From assembly GCF_014698115.1 (NCBI RefSeq), contig NZ_JACJSJ010000039.1, positions 1 to 64,000 of the forward strand: 64,000 nucleotides of DNA, written 5' to 3'. This document shows, in pieces, positions 16,992 through 25,784 of the stretch (positions are counted from its first letter, which is position 1; each line of letters starts with the position of its first letter). The translations under genes and the position numbers were made by a program. The notes beneath the pieces are model-generated. The model had not been told where the DNA came from. It worked only from the letters and a program-made list of their open reading frames with translations, and ran no database searches. Source of the stretch: Nostoc sp. FACHB-973. GTDB taxonomy: Bacteria > Cyanobacteriota > Cyanobacteriia > Cyanobacteriales > Nostocaceae.

Positions 16992-18269
16992 ATGAAATTA
17001 GCTTCCCAATCCCATTTATCCTCCTGGTTACCCTCGATACATCCCCAGGTATGGATTTTGGCGATTGGTAGATTTCTCTCGGAAGTTGGCACCGGCTTTA
17101 CCCTGTTTTACGCCCCCATTTTTTTTGTCAACGAAGTTGGTTTATCTGCAACCGCCGTTGGCATAGCCTTGGCTAGCGCCTCGATTTCCGGCATTGTAGG
17201 GCGGGTTGTGGGTGGTTCTTTGGCTGATTCTGTTAAGTGGGGACGCCGCCGCACTTTGTTGCTGGCCACGGCGATTTTAGCAATTGCTTCTTTAGTTTTT
17301 GCTGCAACCAATAATTTCACTATTTTGGTAATCGCTAGCTTGATTCACGGCTTAGGGATAGGTTTCTATTGGCCGGCTGTTGAAGCTGTTATTGCTGACG
17401 CAAGCGTTATTGAGAATCGCCGCGAAACTTTTGCCATTACCCGATTAGCAGATAATCTGGGTTTAGCGATCGGAATTACGCTCGCAGGATTTTTGATAGC
17501 AGTAATTGGGAGTTATCGTTGGCTATTTATTATTGATGCCATCTCTTTTCTAGTGTTTTTTGGCGTTATCTATGCGGGAATTGGTGAAACTGACAAACAA
17601 GAAATCGAGCATGAAAAAACACAATATTTTACTTCTTGGATGGCAGTATTTAGAGATGGCCGTTTCCTGGTCTACATCATAGCTAATATCTTTTTTACAA
17701 TTTACATTTCCCAGATACATAGTATCCTGCCGCTTTACTTCAAAAACTTTGTCATCGAAAGTACTGACAAAGGATTTGCTGAAACGATCATTAGCAGAAT
17801 ATTTGCTTGGCATCTGGTGATAGCTATCATCTGTCAGCTGCCTGTTACTAGCGCCTTAAAACGTTGCTCCCACACACTTGCACTTACCGTTTCCGCTATT
17901 CTTTGGGCAATTGGTTTTAGCCTGATTTGGGTAAGCGGCACTGCTGCATCTCATAATTTGGTTTGGGCAACATTGGCGTTGGGAGTATTTGCTGTGGCGA
18001 TTGTTTCTTATACCCCATCTGCCGGGTCTTTAGTTGCTGAGTTAGCCCCGCAAAATCAACGCGGTGTTTATTTTTCTATCAACGCTTTGTGCTGGGCTGT
18101 TGGTTCTTTTATTGGTCATCCTTTAGGTGGATGGGCGTTAGACCAATCACGAATCATTGCCGATCGCTTTTGGTTAGGCTTTTCTTTAAGCGTGGCGATC
18201 GCTGTGGCAATTTTACAGTACCTGAATCGAATTTTAGCTGATTCCAAGCCGGAATTTCGCCAGGATTAA
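16992..18269 (+). CDS. MFS transporter
   Basis: The 425-residue protein has about twelve hydrophobic segments and the motif A loop between helices 2 and 3 (GGSLADSVKWGRRRT), so it is a major facilitator superfamily exporter or importer in the inner membrane. Helix 1 follows a short polar N-terminus (WILAIGRFLSEVGTGFT). Its substrate cannot be read from the sequence; the pattern fits the drug/proton antiporter-like groups. The ATG at 16992 is preferred to a GTG at 16977. It converges on the HisE-domain copy, 17 bases away. Confidence 0.82.
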   Translation: MKLASQSHLSSWLPSIHPQVWILAIGRFLSEVGTGFTLFYAPIFFVNEVGLSATAVGIALASASISGIVGRVVGGSLADSVKWGRRRTLLLATAILAIASLVFAATNNFTILVIASLIHGLGIGFYWPAVEAVIADASVIENRRETFAITRLADNLGLAIGITLAGFLIAVIGSYRWLFIIDAISFLVFFGVIYAGIGETDKQEIEHEKTQYFTSWMAVFRDGRFLVYIIANIFFTIYISQIHSILPLYFKNFVIESTDKGFAETIISRIFAWHLVIAIICQLPVTSALKRCSHTLALTVSAILWAIGFSLIWVSGTAASHNLVWATLALGVFAVAIVSYTPSAGSLVAELAPQNQRGVYFSINALCWAVGSFIGHPLGGWALDQSRIIADRFWLGFSLSVAIAVAILQYLNRILADSKPEFRQD

Positions 18270-18286
18270 CATGACTTGTTTTCCCT

Positions 18287-18532
18287 CTATCGGCGACGTT
18301 CTTGGAGCTTACGATACACCGATTTTAAATCAACTTGATGATGAGCTAGAGCTACCAAAGTATGATATAGCAAATCAGCCACCTCACCAGCGATCGCCTC
18401 TGGTTCATCATCCTTAAAAGCCATTACCACCTCAGCGGTTTCCTCACCGATCTTTTTTAAGATTTTATTATCGCCACCTGCTAATAACTTGCAGGTATAA
18501 GAACTTTCAATTGGAGCTTCAAGTCCGATCAC
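18287..18532 (-). CDS. Detached duplicate of the HisE (phosphoribosyl-ATP pyrophosphatase) domain
   Basis: From residue 8 to the end this 81-residue frame is identical in protein sequence to the C-terminal HisE domain of the HisIE protein at 19813-20463. The DNA match is 18289-18515 against 19815-20041: 227 bases with three differences (18341, 18350, 18353), all synonymous. The first seven codons (from GTG at 18532) are unrelated, and there is no convincing ribosome binding site. HisE alone is a stand-alone enzyme in many bacteria, so a function is possible, but a recent partial duplication without a promoter is the simpler reading. Confidence 0.6.
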   Translation of the reverse strand: MIGLEAPIESSYTCKLLAGGDNKILKKIGEETAEVVMAFKDDEPEAIAGEVADLLYHTLVALAHHQVDLKSVYRKLQERRR

Positions 18533-18653
18533 TTCTTGGCCGGGAAATAGGGTGATAGTTAAGTCAAGGGGAGGAGGGAGGGAACAAGCTGAAAGCCAAA
18601 ATTAGCGATCGCTTCTACGATGGAAAAGAGTTTTTGATCACTTCATCATTTAT

Positions 18654-18929
18654 TTAATTTTGCGTGAATTCATAATAATGTTTTTTTGTAGCCATATTTG
18701 CTTGTTCTTCCAGCCTTTCATAAAGTTCAATTGCTTCTTGTTGATTATTATTTGAAGCTAACGCACAAGCTTCCAATAATGCTATTTTTAATGCTAAAAT
18801 CTTTAAATGGGTAGTTTGAAATAGTTCTATATATTCTTCATTAGAAAAATTTTGTATTTTTTCGAGTCTCTCAATTGTAGTTTTTATTTGATTCAGTTCT
18901 TCTATGAATCCGCTTTTATTTTCTGACAT
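18654..18929 (-). CDS. Small helical hypothetical protein (91 aa)
   Basis: Almost entirely helical by composition: a first heptad-like helix (FIEELNQIKTTIERLEKI) and a second TPR-like pair (LKIALLEACALASNNNQQ, EAIELYERLEEQANMATKK). No signal or membrane segment. It may be a single tetratricopeptide-like hairpin protein, but I do not recognise the family. It lies between the HisE copy and a secreted hypothetical protein, all on the minus strand but widely spaced. Confidence 0.5.
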   Translation of the reverse strand: MSENKSGFIEELNQIKTTIERLEKIQNFSNEEYIELFQTTHLKILALKIALLEACALASNNNQQEAIELYERLEEQANMATKKHYYEFTQN

Positions 18930-19134
18930 TTCAAATTTACTAACCTTATATTTCTACTATTGAAACTATACCATCATTAAGTGTAGCAAAAATATTTAGT
19001 ATATTAGGATAAATCAAAAATTAAGAAATGCTAATAGTATTAAAACCTGGACTGATGAAGGGTTCTTTTAGGTCATGCTGTTTGAGACTTGGGGAGAAAA
19101 GCTCATTTCACCGCGTTTTCTTTGCAATTTTTGG

Positions 19135-19608
19135 TTACGGGCATTCATTTTTTACTTCAGGATATACCTTATTGAAATCCGGTTCTCTCAGTCCATACCA
19201 TTCAACCTTACTAAGTTCGGCTGTGCCATACTCGAAATATTTTCTAAAATGAGTTTGCACATAAACTTTTGCGTTTGGAAGCAATTTTTTTCTAATATCA
19301 ATTATTTCATAACCACTGAAACAAGAATCATTAGTTAATTCATTCCCTTTTTTATCAAAGATATTTGCTTTAATAACTAAATATCTTTGTGGTTTACGAG
19401 TAATATTTTTAATAGAAATTTTTAGCCCTGATTCGCAAATTTTAATTGGCGTAACTCCAGTAACTGTGGTGCATTCAGCCTCAATACGAACGATTTTTAC
19501 ACCCCTAAGTGTATTTGCTGAATTTGCAGATAGTTTAACAGTAAACAATTCTATATATAGGAAAATTACTATAAAGCATAGTAGTTGATTTTTCTTTTTC
19601 CAACTCAT
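19135..19608 (-). CDS. Secreted hypothetical protein (157 aa)
   Basis: A signal peptide or N-terminal anchor is clear at about residues 6-29 (LLCFIVIFLYIELF). The mature part is strand-rich and contains cysteines at TTVTGV-, KICESG- and NDSCFSGYE-type positions that could pair. I do not recognise the family. Base composition is more AT-rich than the flanking his genes, as is that of the gene at 18654. Both lie between the two HisE copies and may have arrived with the rearrangement that split them (inference). Confidence 0.55.
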   Translation of the reverse strand: MSWKKKNQLLCFIVIFLYIELFTVKLSANSANTLRGVKIVRIEAECTTVTGVTPIKICESGLKISIKNITRKPQRYLVIKANIFDKKGNELTNDSCFSGYEIIDIRKKLLPNAKVYVQTHFRKYFEYGTAELSKVEWYGLREPDFNKVYPEVKNECP

Positions 19609-19812
19609 ATTAAATTTTTATAAATCACCAAAATAGCTCAACAGCTAATAGTATCATGTGCAGCGCCGCCAAGGATGCCTACAGTAGTAAAAACTTGCGG
19701 CACTGATTTCAATTGCTCATTTACCCCCTAGTACACAATACAAAAGTTTAATCGGCTCAATGCCGATTGGGGAAAACAAGTGCTTTTTATCTACTTCCCC
19801 TACTCTCTTATC

Positions 19813-20463
19813 TCATCGGCGACGTTCTTGGAGCTTACGATACACCGATTTTAAATCAACTTGATGGTGAGCTAGGGCAACCAAAGTATGATATAGCAAA
19901 TCAGCCACCTCACCAGCGATCGCCTCTGGTTCATCATCCTTAAAAGCCATTACCACCTCAGCGGTTTCCTCACCGATCTTTTTTAAGATTTTATTATCGC
20001 CACCTGCTAATAACTTGCAGGTATAAGAACTTTCAATTGGATTGTCGCGGCGATCGCATATTGTTTGAAATAATTGTGACAATGTATCCCCTGGTGGAGG
20101 AGCTATTTTGCCTTCTATTTGGTGAAAGCAACTCCGTTCTCCTGTGTGGCAAGCAATATCTCCTACTTGCTCCACCCCAACGAGCAATGCATCACTATCA
20201 CAGTCATAACGGATACTCCGCACTTTTTGGATATGCCCAGAAGTCGCTCCCTTATGCCAGAATTCTTGGCGAGAACGACTCCAAAACCAGGTTTCTTGTG
20301 TTTCCAAAGTCTTTTGTAACGACTCCTGATTCATCCACGCCATCATCAGGACAGTCCCATCCAGATAGTCTTGGACAATTGCGGGCACTAAACCCCGTTC
20401 ATCGTAGCGAATTTCCTCAACAGGAATGGCGTAATGTAGGGAATGCGAATCGTTAGAATACAT
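19813..20463 (-). CDS. hisIE: Bifunctional phosphoribosyl-AMP cyclohydrolase / phosphoribosyl-ATP pyrophosphatase
   Basis: It carries out steps two and three of histidine biosynthesis in the cytosol. The N-terminal HisI domain (about 1-125) shows VLMMAWMN, the RSRQEFWHKGATSGH block and the metal-binding cysteines in YDCDSDAL and ACHTGERSCF. The C-terminal HisE domain (about 130-216) shows SSYTCKLLAGG, KKIGEETAEVVMA and GEVADLLYH. Length is normal for the fused bacterial enzyme. The last 227 bases are duplicated 1.5 kb away. No other his gene is adjacent, as is usual in cyanobacteria. Confidence 0.93.
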   Translation of the reverse strand: MYSNDSHSLHYAIPVEEIRYDERGLVPAIVQDYLDGTVLMMAWMNQESLQKTLETQETWFWSRSRQEFWHKGATSGHIQKVRSIRYDCDSDALLVGVEQVGDIACHTGERSCFHQIEGKIAPPPGDTLSQLFQTICDRRDNPIESSYTCKLLAGGDNKILKKIGEETAEVVMAFKDDEPEAIAGEVADLLYHTLVALAHHQVDLKSVYRKLQERRR

Positions 20464-20565
20464 ACCAGCTAGTCTGCTCTAATGAGAATAATTCATGGAT
20501 TCACGATACCATTCTAAATAGGGCAGGTGGTATGTTTTTTTGAATTCAGCTATTTTAATTTAGCT

Positions 20566-20754
20566 CTAAACAACAGCATTTCGTTCCATAGCAGAGTGCA
20601 TCTTCACAGCACTCAACGCGACTCGATGAGCTTTTGAAGCTTCACCATACCAATGAATCGCCGAGTTAAAAGCTGCCCGGTATAGATCCTGGTATGCCTC
20701 AGATAATCGAGTTTGAATATCTAAAGGCAAGTCTTCATTAGACTTGTATAACAT
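20566..20754 (-). CDS. ChaB family protein
   Basis: The 62-residue protein opens MLYKSNEDLPLDIQ, and AYQDLYRAAFNSAIHWYG follows; both blocks are diagnostic of the ChaB family, small helical proteins once linked to the Ca2+/H+ antiporter ChaA. Many cyanobacterial members have no known role. Length fits a core ChaB domain, slightly short at the C-terminus. It is divergent from hemL, with about 100 bases between the starts. Confidence 0.75.
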   Translation of the reverse strand: MLYKSNEDLPLDIQTRLSEAYQDLYRAAFNSAIHWYGEASKAHRVALSAVKMHSAMERNAVV

Positions 20755-20860
20755 ATTGTTATTTTTTTGGTTCCGCTAATTTTATACGATAGAAGTTCTA
20801 AGCAGCTTTTGACCCTATCCTAAGATAGAGCTTTTTATTGCCCACTGTTAGGAGAGAACC

Positions 20861-22159
20861 TTGGTAAATACCCCAATTAAAACAACAAAATCACAAGAAG
20901 TCTTTGCGGCTGCTCAAAACCTGATGCCAGGAGGAGTCAGTTCTCCAGTTCGTGCTTTTAAATCTGTAGGCGGACAACCCATCGTTTTCGATCGCGTTAA
21001 AGACGCGTATATTTGGGATGTAGATGGCAACCAATACATCGACTATGTAGGCACCTGGGGCCCGGCTATTTGCGGTCATGCTCACCCCGAAGTCATCGCC
21101 GCATTGCATGAAGCCCTAGACAAAGGCACTAGTTTCGGTGCCCCTTCAGTACTAGAAAATGTCCTGGCAGAAATGGTCATTGATGCCGTTCCCAGCATCG
21201 AAATGGTCAGATTTGTTAACTCTGGAACTGAAGCCTGCATGGGAGTTTTGCGGGTGATGCGGGCTTTCACCAACCGAGAAAAAATCATCAAGTTTGAAGG
21301 CTGCTACCACGGACACGCCGATTCATTTTTAGTGAAGGCGGGTTCTGGTGTTGCCACACTTGGTTTACCAGACTCGCCAGGTGTACCGAAATCTGCAACT
21401 AGCGGCACTCTAACGGCGCCTTACAATGACCTAGAAGCCGTCAAAGCCTTGTTTGAAGAAAACAAGGATGAAATTGCTGGTGTCATTCTTGAGCCAGTGG
21501 TCGGCAATGCTGGGTTTATTGCGCCTGATGCTGGTTTCCTCGAAGGATTACGTGAACTTACTCACGAGTATGGGGCGTTATTGGTGTTTGACGAAGTAAT
21601 GACGGGCTTCCGCATTGCTTACGGTGGCGCTCAAGAAAAGTTTGGCATCACTCCCGATTTAACAACTTTGGGCAAGGTGATTGGCGGTGGTTTGCCAGTA
21701 GGAGCCTATGGCGGCCGTCGGGATATCATGTCATTGGTCGCGCCCGCTGGCCCCGTATATCAAGCCGGGACTCTTTCAGGTAATCCCTTAGCGATGACTG
21801 CTGGGATTAAGACTTTGGAATTACTGCAAAAGCCTGGTACTTACGAGTATCTTGACCGGATTACTAAGAAGCTAGCAGATGGTTTGCTAGAAGTAGCTAA
21901 AGAAACTGGTCATGCGGTTTGCGGTGGTCAAATCAGCGCTATGTTCGGCTTATTCTTTACCTCTGGTCCAGTTCACAACTACGAAGATGCGAAAAAGTCC
22001 GATACAGCCAAATTTGGACGCTTCCATCGCGCTATGTTAGAGCGCGGTATTTACTTAGCACCTTCTCAATTTGAGGCTGGGTTTACGTCTTTGGCTCACA
22101 CCGAACAAGATATTGACCAGACTTTAGCAGCTGCAAGGGATGTACTGTCTAATTTATAA
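20861..22159 (+). CDS. hemL: Glutamate-1-semialdehyde 2,1-aminomutase
   Basis: It converts glutamate-1-semialdehyde to 5-aminolevulinate, the committed step toward haem, chlorophyll and bilins by the C5 route. This is a class III PLP aminotransferase fold of 432 residues; visible blocks are MPGGVSSPVRAF, the GTEACMGVLRVMRAFT phosphate-binding region, FDEVMTGFR with the pyridoxal-nitrogen aspartate, and TTLGKVIGGGLPVGAYGG with the Schiff-base lysine. The start is a TTG at 20861, supported by AGGAGAG eight bases upstream and by the normal N-terminus. A bidirectional terminator follows at 22271-22325. Confidence 0.95.
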   Translation: MVNTPIKTTKSQEVFAAAQNLMPGGVSSPVRAFKSVGGQPIVFDRVKDAYIWDVDGNQYIDYVGTWGPAICGHAHPEVIAALHEALDKGTSFGAPSVLENVLAEMVIDAVPSIEMVRFVNSGTEACMGVLRVMRAFTNREKIIKFEGCYHGHADSFLVKAGSGVATLGLPDSPGVPKSATSGTLTAPYNDLEAVKALFEENKDEIAGVILEPVVGNAGFIAPDAGFLEGLRELTHEYGALLVFDEVMTGFRIAYGGAQEKFGITPDLTTLGKVIGGGLPVGAYGGRRDIMSLVAPAGPVYQAGTLSGNPLAMTAGIKTLELLQKPGTYEYLDRITKKLADGLLEVAKETGHAVCGGQISAMFGLFFTSGPVHNYEDAKKSDTAKFGRFHRAMLERGIYLAPSQFEAGFTSLAHTEQDIDQTLAAARDVLSNL

Positions 22160-22162
22160 ACA

Positions 22163-22265
22163 GGAGTCAGAATTAAGAATTTAGAATTCAGAATACTCCA
22201 AGCATAAACATTATGATGCCTTAGCGGAGCCTTCAAAAGCTCCGCTCCTGAGTTCTGAATTCTTC
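22163..22265. repeat. STRR heptamers after hemL
   Basis: CAGGAGTCAGAATTAAGAAT and, later, CTCCTGAGTTCTGAATTCT enclose an unrelated short stretch. Same class as at 6970 and 8262. Confidence 0.65.
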
Positions 22266-22270
22266 TTGAG

Positions 22271-22325
22271 AAAAAGGCGTGTATCATCGCATCTTTAAAA
22301 GCACTGGGATGATATACGCCTTTTT
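22271..22325. terminator. Bidirectional terminator between hemL and the fasciclin gene
   Basis: AAAAAGGCGTGTATCATC at 22271-22288 pairs with GATGATATACGCCTTTTT at 22308-22325 with one mismatch. T-tracts are present on both strands, and the two genes converge here. Confidence 0.75.
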
Positions 22326-22330
22326 AAGCC

Positions 22331-22371
22331 GTTAACTGTTGACAGCTAACAGTCAACAGTCAACAGTTAAC
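22331..22371. repeat. Inverted repeat next to fasciclin stop codon
   Basis: GTTAACTGTTGAC at 22331-22343 is repeated inverted, perfectly, at 22359-22371, with GTCAACA-type units in the loop. It lies 5 bases past the end of the fasciclin gene and looks like an STRR variant that can fold. Confidence 0.6.
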
Positions 22372-22376
22372 AAAAA

Positions 22377-23192
22377 CTACAAGTCAGGAGGCAAAATCAC
22401 GTTATCAATGGCGTGGATTACACCATTTGTAGCTGTGATGTCAGCCTGAGTAACTTTAGCATCATTGACAGTCACACCATTAGCAGGATCAACTTTAACG
22501 TTGATTGCACCACCTTCAAGGCTTTTAACTTCACCAGACTTCAAATCAGTAGACAATACCTTTCCAGGCACCACATGGTAAGTTAACAGCTTGAGTAACA
22601 CTTCTTTGTTCTCTGGCTTCAACAAATCTCGCACGGCATCTGCTGGTAATTTGGCAAAGGCTGCATCTGTGGGTGCGAAAATTGTCAAGTTATCGGTGCC
22701 TTGCAAAGCTTCAGTCAATCCTGCTGCTTTCAAAGCCTTGGTTAAGGTTGTAAAAGAAGCGTTTGATTCTGCCAAGGCTAACAAATTTTTGCCTTGAGTT
22801 TCACTTGTACCAGGAGGTGTATCAGGTGTACTGGGTTGAGTTTCAGGGGTAGGCGGTGGGGTGACTTCACCAGGTGTGGCACTACCACCACGGTTGTACG
22901 GAGGCTCGTTAAAAATACTTGGTCTGGGATTTAACACCCCACCCCCACTGCTCTGGGCTAGTTGTTGGCGTTTGGTATTGCCCTTTTCTATTTCTGAAAC
23001 AGCCTTAGCAGGTGTGTACTGAGCGTTTCCTTGAAGGCGTTGACCTCGGTTATAGGTGGCTTCGTTGAAAATACTGGGGTTAGGATTTAATACCTCTTTG
23101 GCATCAGATGGTAAAGTAATGAGAAGGCTGAAACTACTCAATCCTGCTATGCCTGCCAAGGTAGTCAGCAATTTGCTGTAATTTGTCTTCAT
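22377..23192 (-). CDS. Secreted fasciclin (FAS1) domain protein
   Basis: The 271-residue protein has a signal peptide (about 1-31), a low-complexity Pro/Thr linker (about 103-133) and one FAS1 domain (about 135-271). The FAS1 H1 block TDNLTIFAPTDAAFAKL and the second block TYHVVPGKV are both clear, as is the ending ATNGVIHAIDNVILPP. FAS1 proteins act in adhesion at the cell surface. The pre-domain part contains the same motif twice, VLNPNPSIFNEATYNRG and VLNPRPSIFNEPPYNRG, a duplication with unknown role. It converges on hemL. Confidence 0.87.
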   Translation of the reverse strand: MKTNYSKLLTTLAGIAGLSSFSLLITLPSDAKEVLNPNPSIFNEATYNRGQRLQGNAQYTPAKAVSEIEKGNTKRQQLAQSSGGGVLNPRPSIFNEPPYNRGGSATPGEVTPPPTPETQPSTPDTPPGTSETQGKNLLALAESNASFTTLTKALKAAGLTEALQGTDNLTIFAPTDAAFAKLPADAVRDLLKPENKEVLLKLLTYHVVPGKVLSTDLKSGEVKSLEGGAINVKVDPANGVTVNDAKVTQADITATNGVIHAIDNVILPPDL

Positions 23193-23834
23193 AAATTTTG
23201 TTTGTTTTTTTGTTCACAGGTTACATAAAGATTTATAACATTTTGCTACGCATAAAATCTAACATCAGAGGGAAGTCAGATTTTCTGGGGAAATACTTTG
23301 TAATGGTGAGGTTAAATATCAAACTTTGCTTAGAGATGATAAGTATTAAATATATCTAGCATATATTTCATATAAATTCAGCAGATTTTCTTCTTAACAC
23401 TAGAAGGAGTTCAAAAGCCTCTTTTGGTGTAGTGTAAATTCTCAAAAAGTATGAAAATTTCACATTTGCAAGCGATCGCTAACGATAACATCTGACAATT
23501 GACATCCAATATTTTTAGGTAATTTAATGGTCAGTGAAAAAATTACGTTAAGAAAAGAGCGATCGCCAAAAATAGTGTAGCTTATGATACTTTATATACC
23601 ACGTTCCTTTAACCAGCAGAGATAATATATTGTTGCTGTATATTCAGCATTTAGTAAATGCATAGTTGAACTTCTCAGTTAAATAAAGTATTTGACTGTT
23701 TTGGTTCAATAAATTGTGTAGCGATCGCCTTGAACGAAGGTTAAATTTGCTATGCGAACAAGAAAGACAGGTATGCAGAAAATTGTCGCTATTAGTGCTT
23801 AAAAGTTTTTTGAATTTAGAAATTGGACAAGTTT
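23193..23834. other. Gene-free AT-rich spacer
   Basis: No gene seen on either strand. HIP1-like sites occur at about 23470, 23559 and 23721. It lies between two divergent genes for exported proteins and should hold both promoters; I cannot name an operator. Confidence 0.45.
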
Positions 23835-24401
23835 ATGATTGTATCAAAAAAGCTTTTTGCCCATCTTAACATTCACCGTCAAGTTTCCGTTATTGCTTGC
23901 ACTATTGCTACTGTAATCCTTGGTGTTGAATTTAGTCTCACGGGGCAATCAGCCGATGCTCAGGTTGCCGCTCTCAATTGTGTAGGGACAGAGAATGTTA
24001 GTTACAGTCCCCCTCTGACATTAAATCCCAAGCCAACTAATATCAACATAAACGGTCAATTTCAGATATGCAATGGTGATGCTCAAATTATTGGAGGATA
24101 CTACAGTAATATCATTCAATCTCCTAATTCATCATGTGTTCAACTAACTTCATCTCCCGCCAATTTTACATATTTTTGGAGTGATGGGACAACGAGTATT
24201 GTATCTTTCGGTACTGAAGTCGTAACCGGAGGTGCAAGTGTTATAAATGTAACATCTCCTGGATACGTTATTTCTGGACGCTATCAAGGTAGCCAGGTAG
24301 TAAAAACTCTTACTCTTGTCGCATCACAATTAACAGGATGTGTAACTACTGGTGTTGCTCAATCCAGCGGTCTGGTAACACTGACTTTTGCACATTTATA
24401 A
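23835..24401 (+). CDS. Secreted hypothetical protein (188 aa)
   Basis: It begins with a long signal peptide (hydrophobic core about residues 17-33, ending ADAQVAA in alanines). The mature part is rich in Ser, Thr, Gly and Asn and predicted to be all-strand, with cysteines in LNCVG, QICNG, SSCVQ and TGCVT, spaced so that two disulfides could form. The family is not recognised. I start at ATG 23835; the frame also allows a TTG at 23823. A perfect terminator-type hairpin follows at 24490-24524. Confidence 0.6.
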   Translation: MIVSKKLFAHLNIHRQVSVIACTIATVILGVEFSLTGQSADAQVAALNCVGTENVSYSPPLTLNPKPTNININGQFQICNGDAQIIGGYYSNIIQSPNSSCVQLTSSPANFTYFWSDGTTSIVSFGTEVVTGGASVINVTSPGYVISGRYQGSQVVKTLTLVASQLTGCVTTGVAQSSGLVTLTFAHL

Positions 24402-24909
24402 AGATTTTAGAAGGCTTGCTCTGAAGAGAGTTCCAAAAAATAAAATCTAACTCTGTATGAGAATAATAATTATTCTTATATTGAGAAATGAAGTGAGAGG
24501 CTGGTGTTAGCAGCCTCTCACTTCAGAAGTATTAAAAATAACTCTCACCTGAGAATTCTCATTTATAAGTTAGCGATCGCTATCCTTTTTTATAAGGGTG
24601 GCTTTGCTGTATACACTAAAATTAGTTTATTCATATACAGCAAATTAATTTATTTAATTATTTGATATCTATATTTTAATAAATTATATATTTTTGCTAA
24701 AAATCAAGCAATTAGTGAAATAGACAACTAAGTAACAACTTCTTTCCTGCTCAAAGAATACCTAAATTTTTTTTAATAAACCGTAAAGAACACAAAGCAA
24801 GAGATAACTAATGTTATGGCAGGAAAGGAGTAATACCAATAAAATTTACTTAAACTAAAGATACAATTGTAAAGTTAAGAAGTTAGTCAGTAGTTATAAG
24901 GTATACAAC
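24402..24909. other. Gene-free spacer with two hairpins
   Basis: Apart from the terminator described at 24490-24524, it holds an 11-base inverted repeat TTTGCTGTATA / TATACAGCAAA at about 24602-24643. The rest is very AT-rich with no reading frame of note. Confidence 0.5.
24490..24524 (+). terminator. Hairpin, perfect 14-base stem
   Basis: GAAGTGAGAGGCTG and CAGCCTCTCACTTC enclose a 7-base loop. It lies 89 bases past the secreted-protein stop codon. No T-tract follows directly, so termination is likely but not certain. Confidence 0.55.
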
Positions 24910-25704
24910 ATGCTTGAATTATACCAATGGGAACTATCTCAATACTCAGAGAAAGTGCGGCTAATTTTAGACTTTAAAGGACTAGATTACCGCAAAATAG
25001 AGGTTACGCCTGGGATTGGACAGGTAGAACTGTTCCGGCTGACTGGTCAAAGACAAGTTCCAATATTAAAGGATGGTAATAAATATATTGTAGATTCTAC
25101 GGATATTGCTAAGTATTTAGACTTAAAGTATCCCGATCGCCCTTTAATACCACAAGATGCCAAAAAACGAGGTTTAACTTTATTAATAGAAGAATGGGCG
25201 GATGAGTCCATTGGCATTAAAGGTCGCAAAGCACTGTTTGCGGCAATAAGTCAAGATCAAAATTTCCGCAAGTCTTTATTACCCACCTCAACACCAGATA
25301 TATTTAAAAGTCTAGTTGAAGGAGTACCCAGCGACTTGCTGACCCTGTTCGGTATTGGGGTAGGTTATAGTCCAGAGGTAATACAGTCAGCGATCGCATC
25401 CTTGAAACAAGACTTGGAAGCCTTAACATTATTATTGGCGGATAGTCCTTATTTAACAGGTGATGAGCCGACTTTAGCTGACTTAGCAGTGGCGGGTTTA
25501 TCGATATTGCTGAAGTTCCCCGATGGGCCGTATCTAGATTTACCAGCATCTATCAGAGGTAAAGGACTGCCAATTTTAGCCGAGAATCCTGATTATGAAG
25601 CATTTTTTAGTTGGCGCGATCGCCTTTACGCCCAATTTCGCAAGCCCTTAATTAGTAGCACTCCACCATCGGGAAGTGCGCCAACTTCGATTCAGATTGA
25701 TTAG
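24910..25704 (+). CDS. Glutathione S-transferase family protein
   Basis: The N-terminal thioredoxin-like domain (about 1-80) begins LELYQWELSQYSEKVRLIL and holds the cis-proline block RQVPILKDG and the glutathione-contacting VDSTDIAKYL. The C-terminal helical domain follows at about 90-250 (TLADLAVAGLSILLKF). The position where many classes carry the catalytic Ser, Tyr or Cys reads SQYSEKV, so Ser11 or Ser14 is the candidate (inference). It is a cytosolic conjugation or reductase enzyme with unknown substrate. The next gene (herA-like) follows at 68 bases across an STRR run. Confidence 0.85.
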   Translation: MLELYQWELSQYSEKVRLILDFKGLDYRKIEVTPGIGQVELFRLTGQRQVPILKDGNKYIVDSTDIAKYLDLKYPDRPLIPQDAKKRGLTLLIEEWADESIGIKGRKALFAAISQDQNFRKSLLPTSTPDIFKSLVEGVPSDLLTLFGIGVGYSPEVIQSAIASLKQDLEALTLLLADSPYLTGDEPTLADLAVAGLSILLKFPDGPYLDLPASIRGKGLPILAENPDYEAFFSWRDRLYAQFRKPLISSTPPSGSAPTSIQID

Positions 25705-25705
25705 G

Positions 25706-25784
25706 GAATGGGGAGTGGGGAGTGGGGAGTGGGAGATGCGGCGAATGACAAATGACTAATGACAAATGACTAATGACAAATCAG
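25706..25784. repeat. STRR run reaching into the herA-like start codon
   Basis: GGGGAGTGGGGAGTGGG units are followed by ATGACAAATGACTA-type units repeated to about 25781. The first ATG of the downstream gene (25773) is part of the last repeat unit. Confidence 0.75.
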
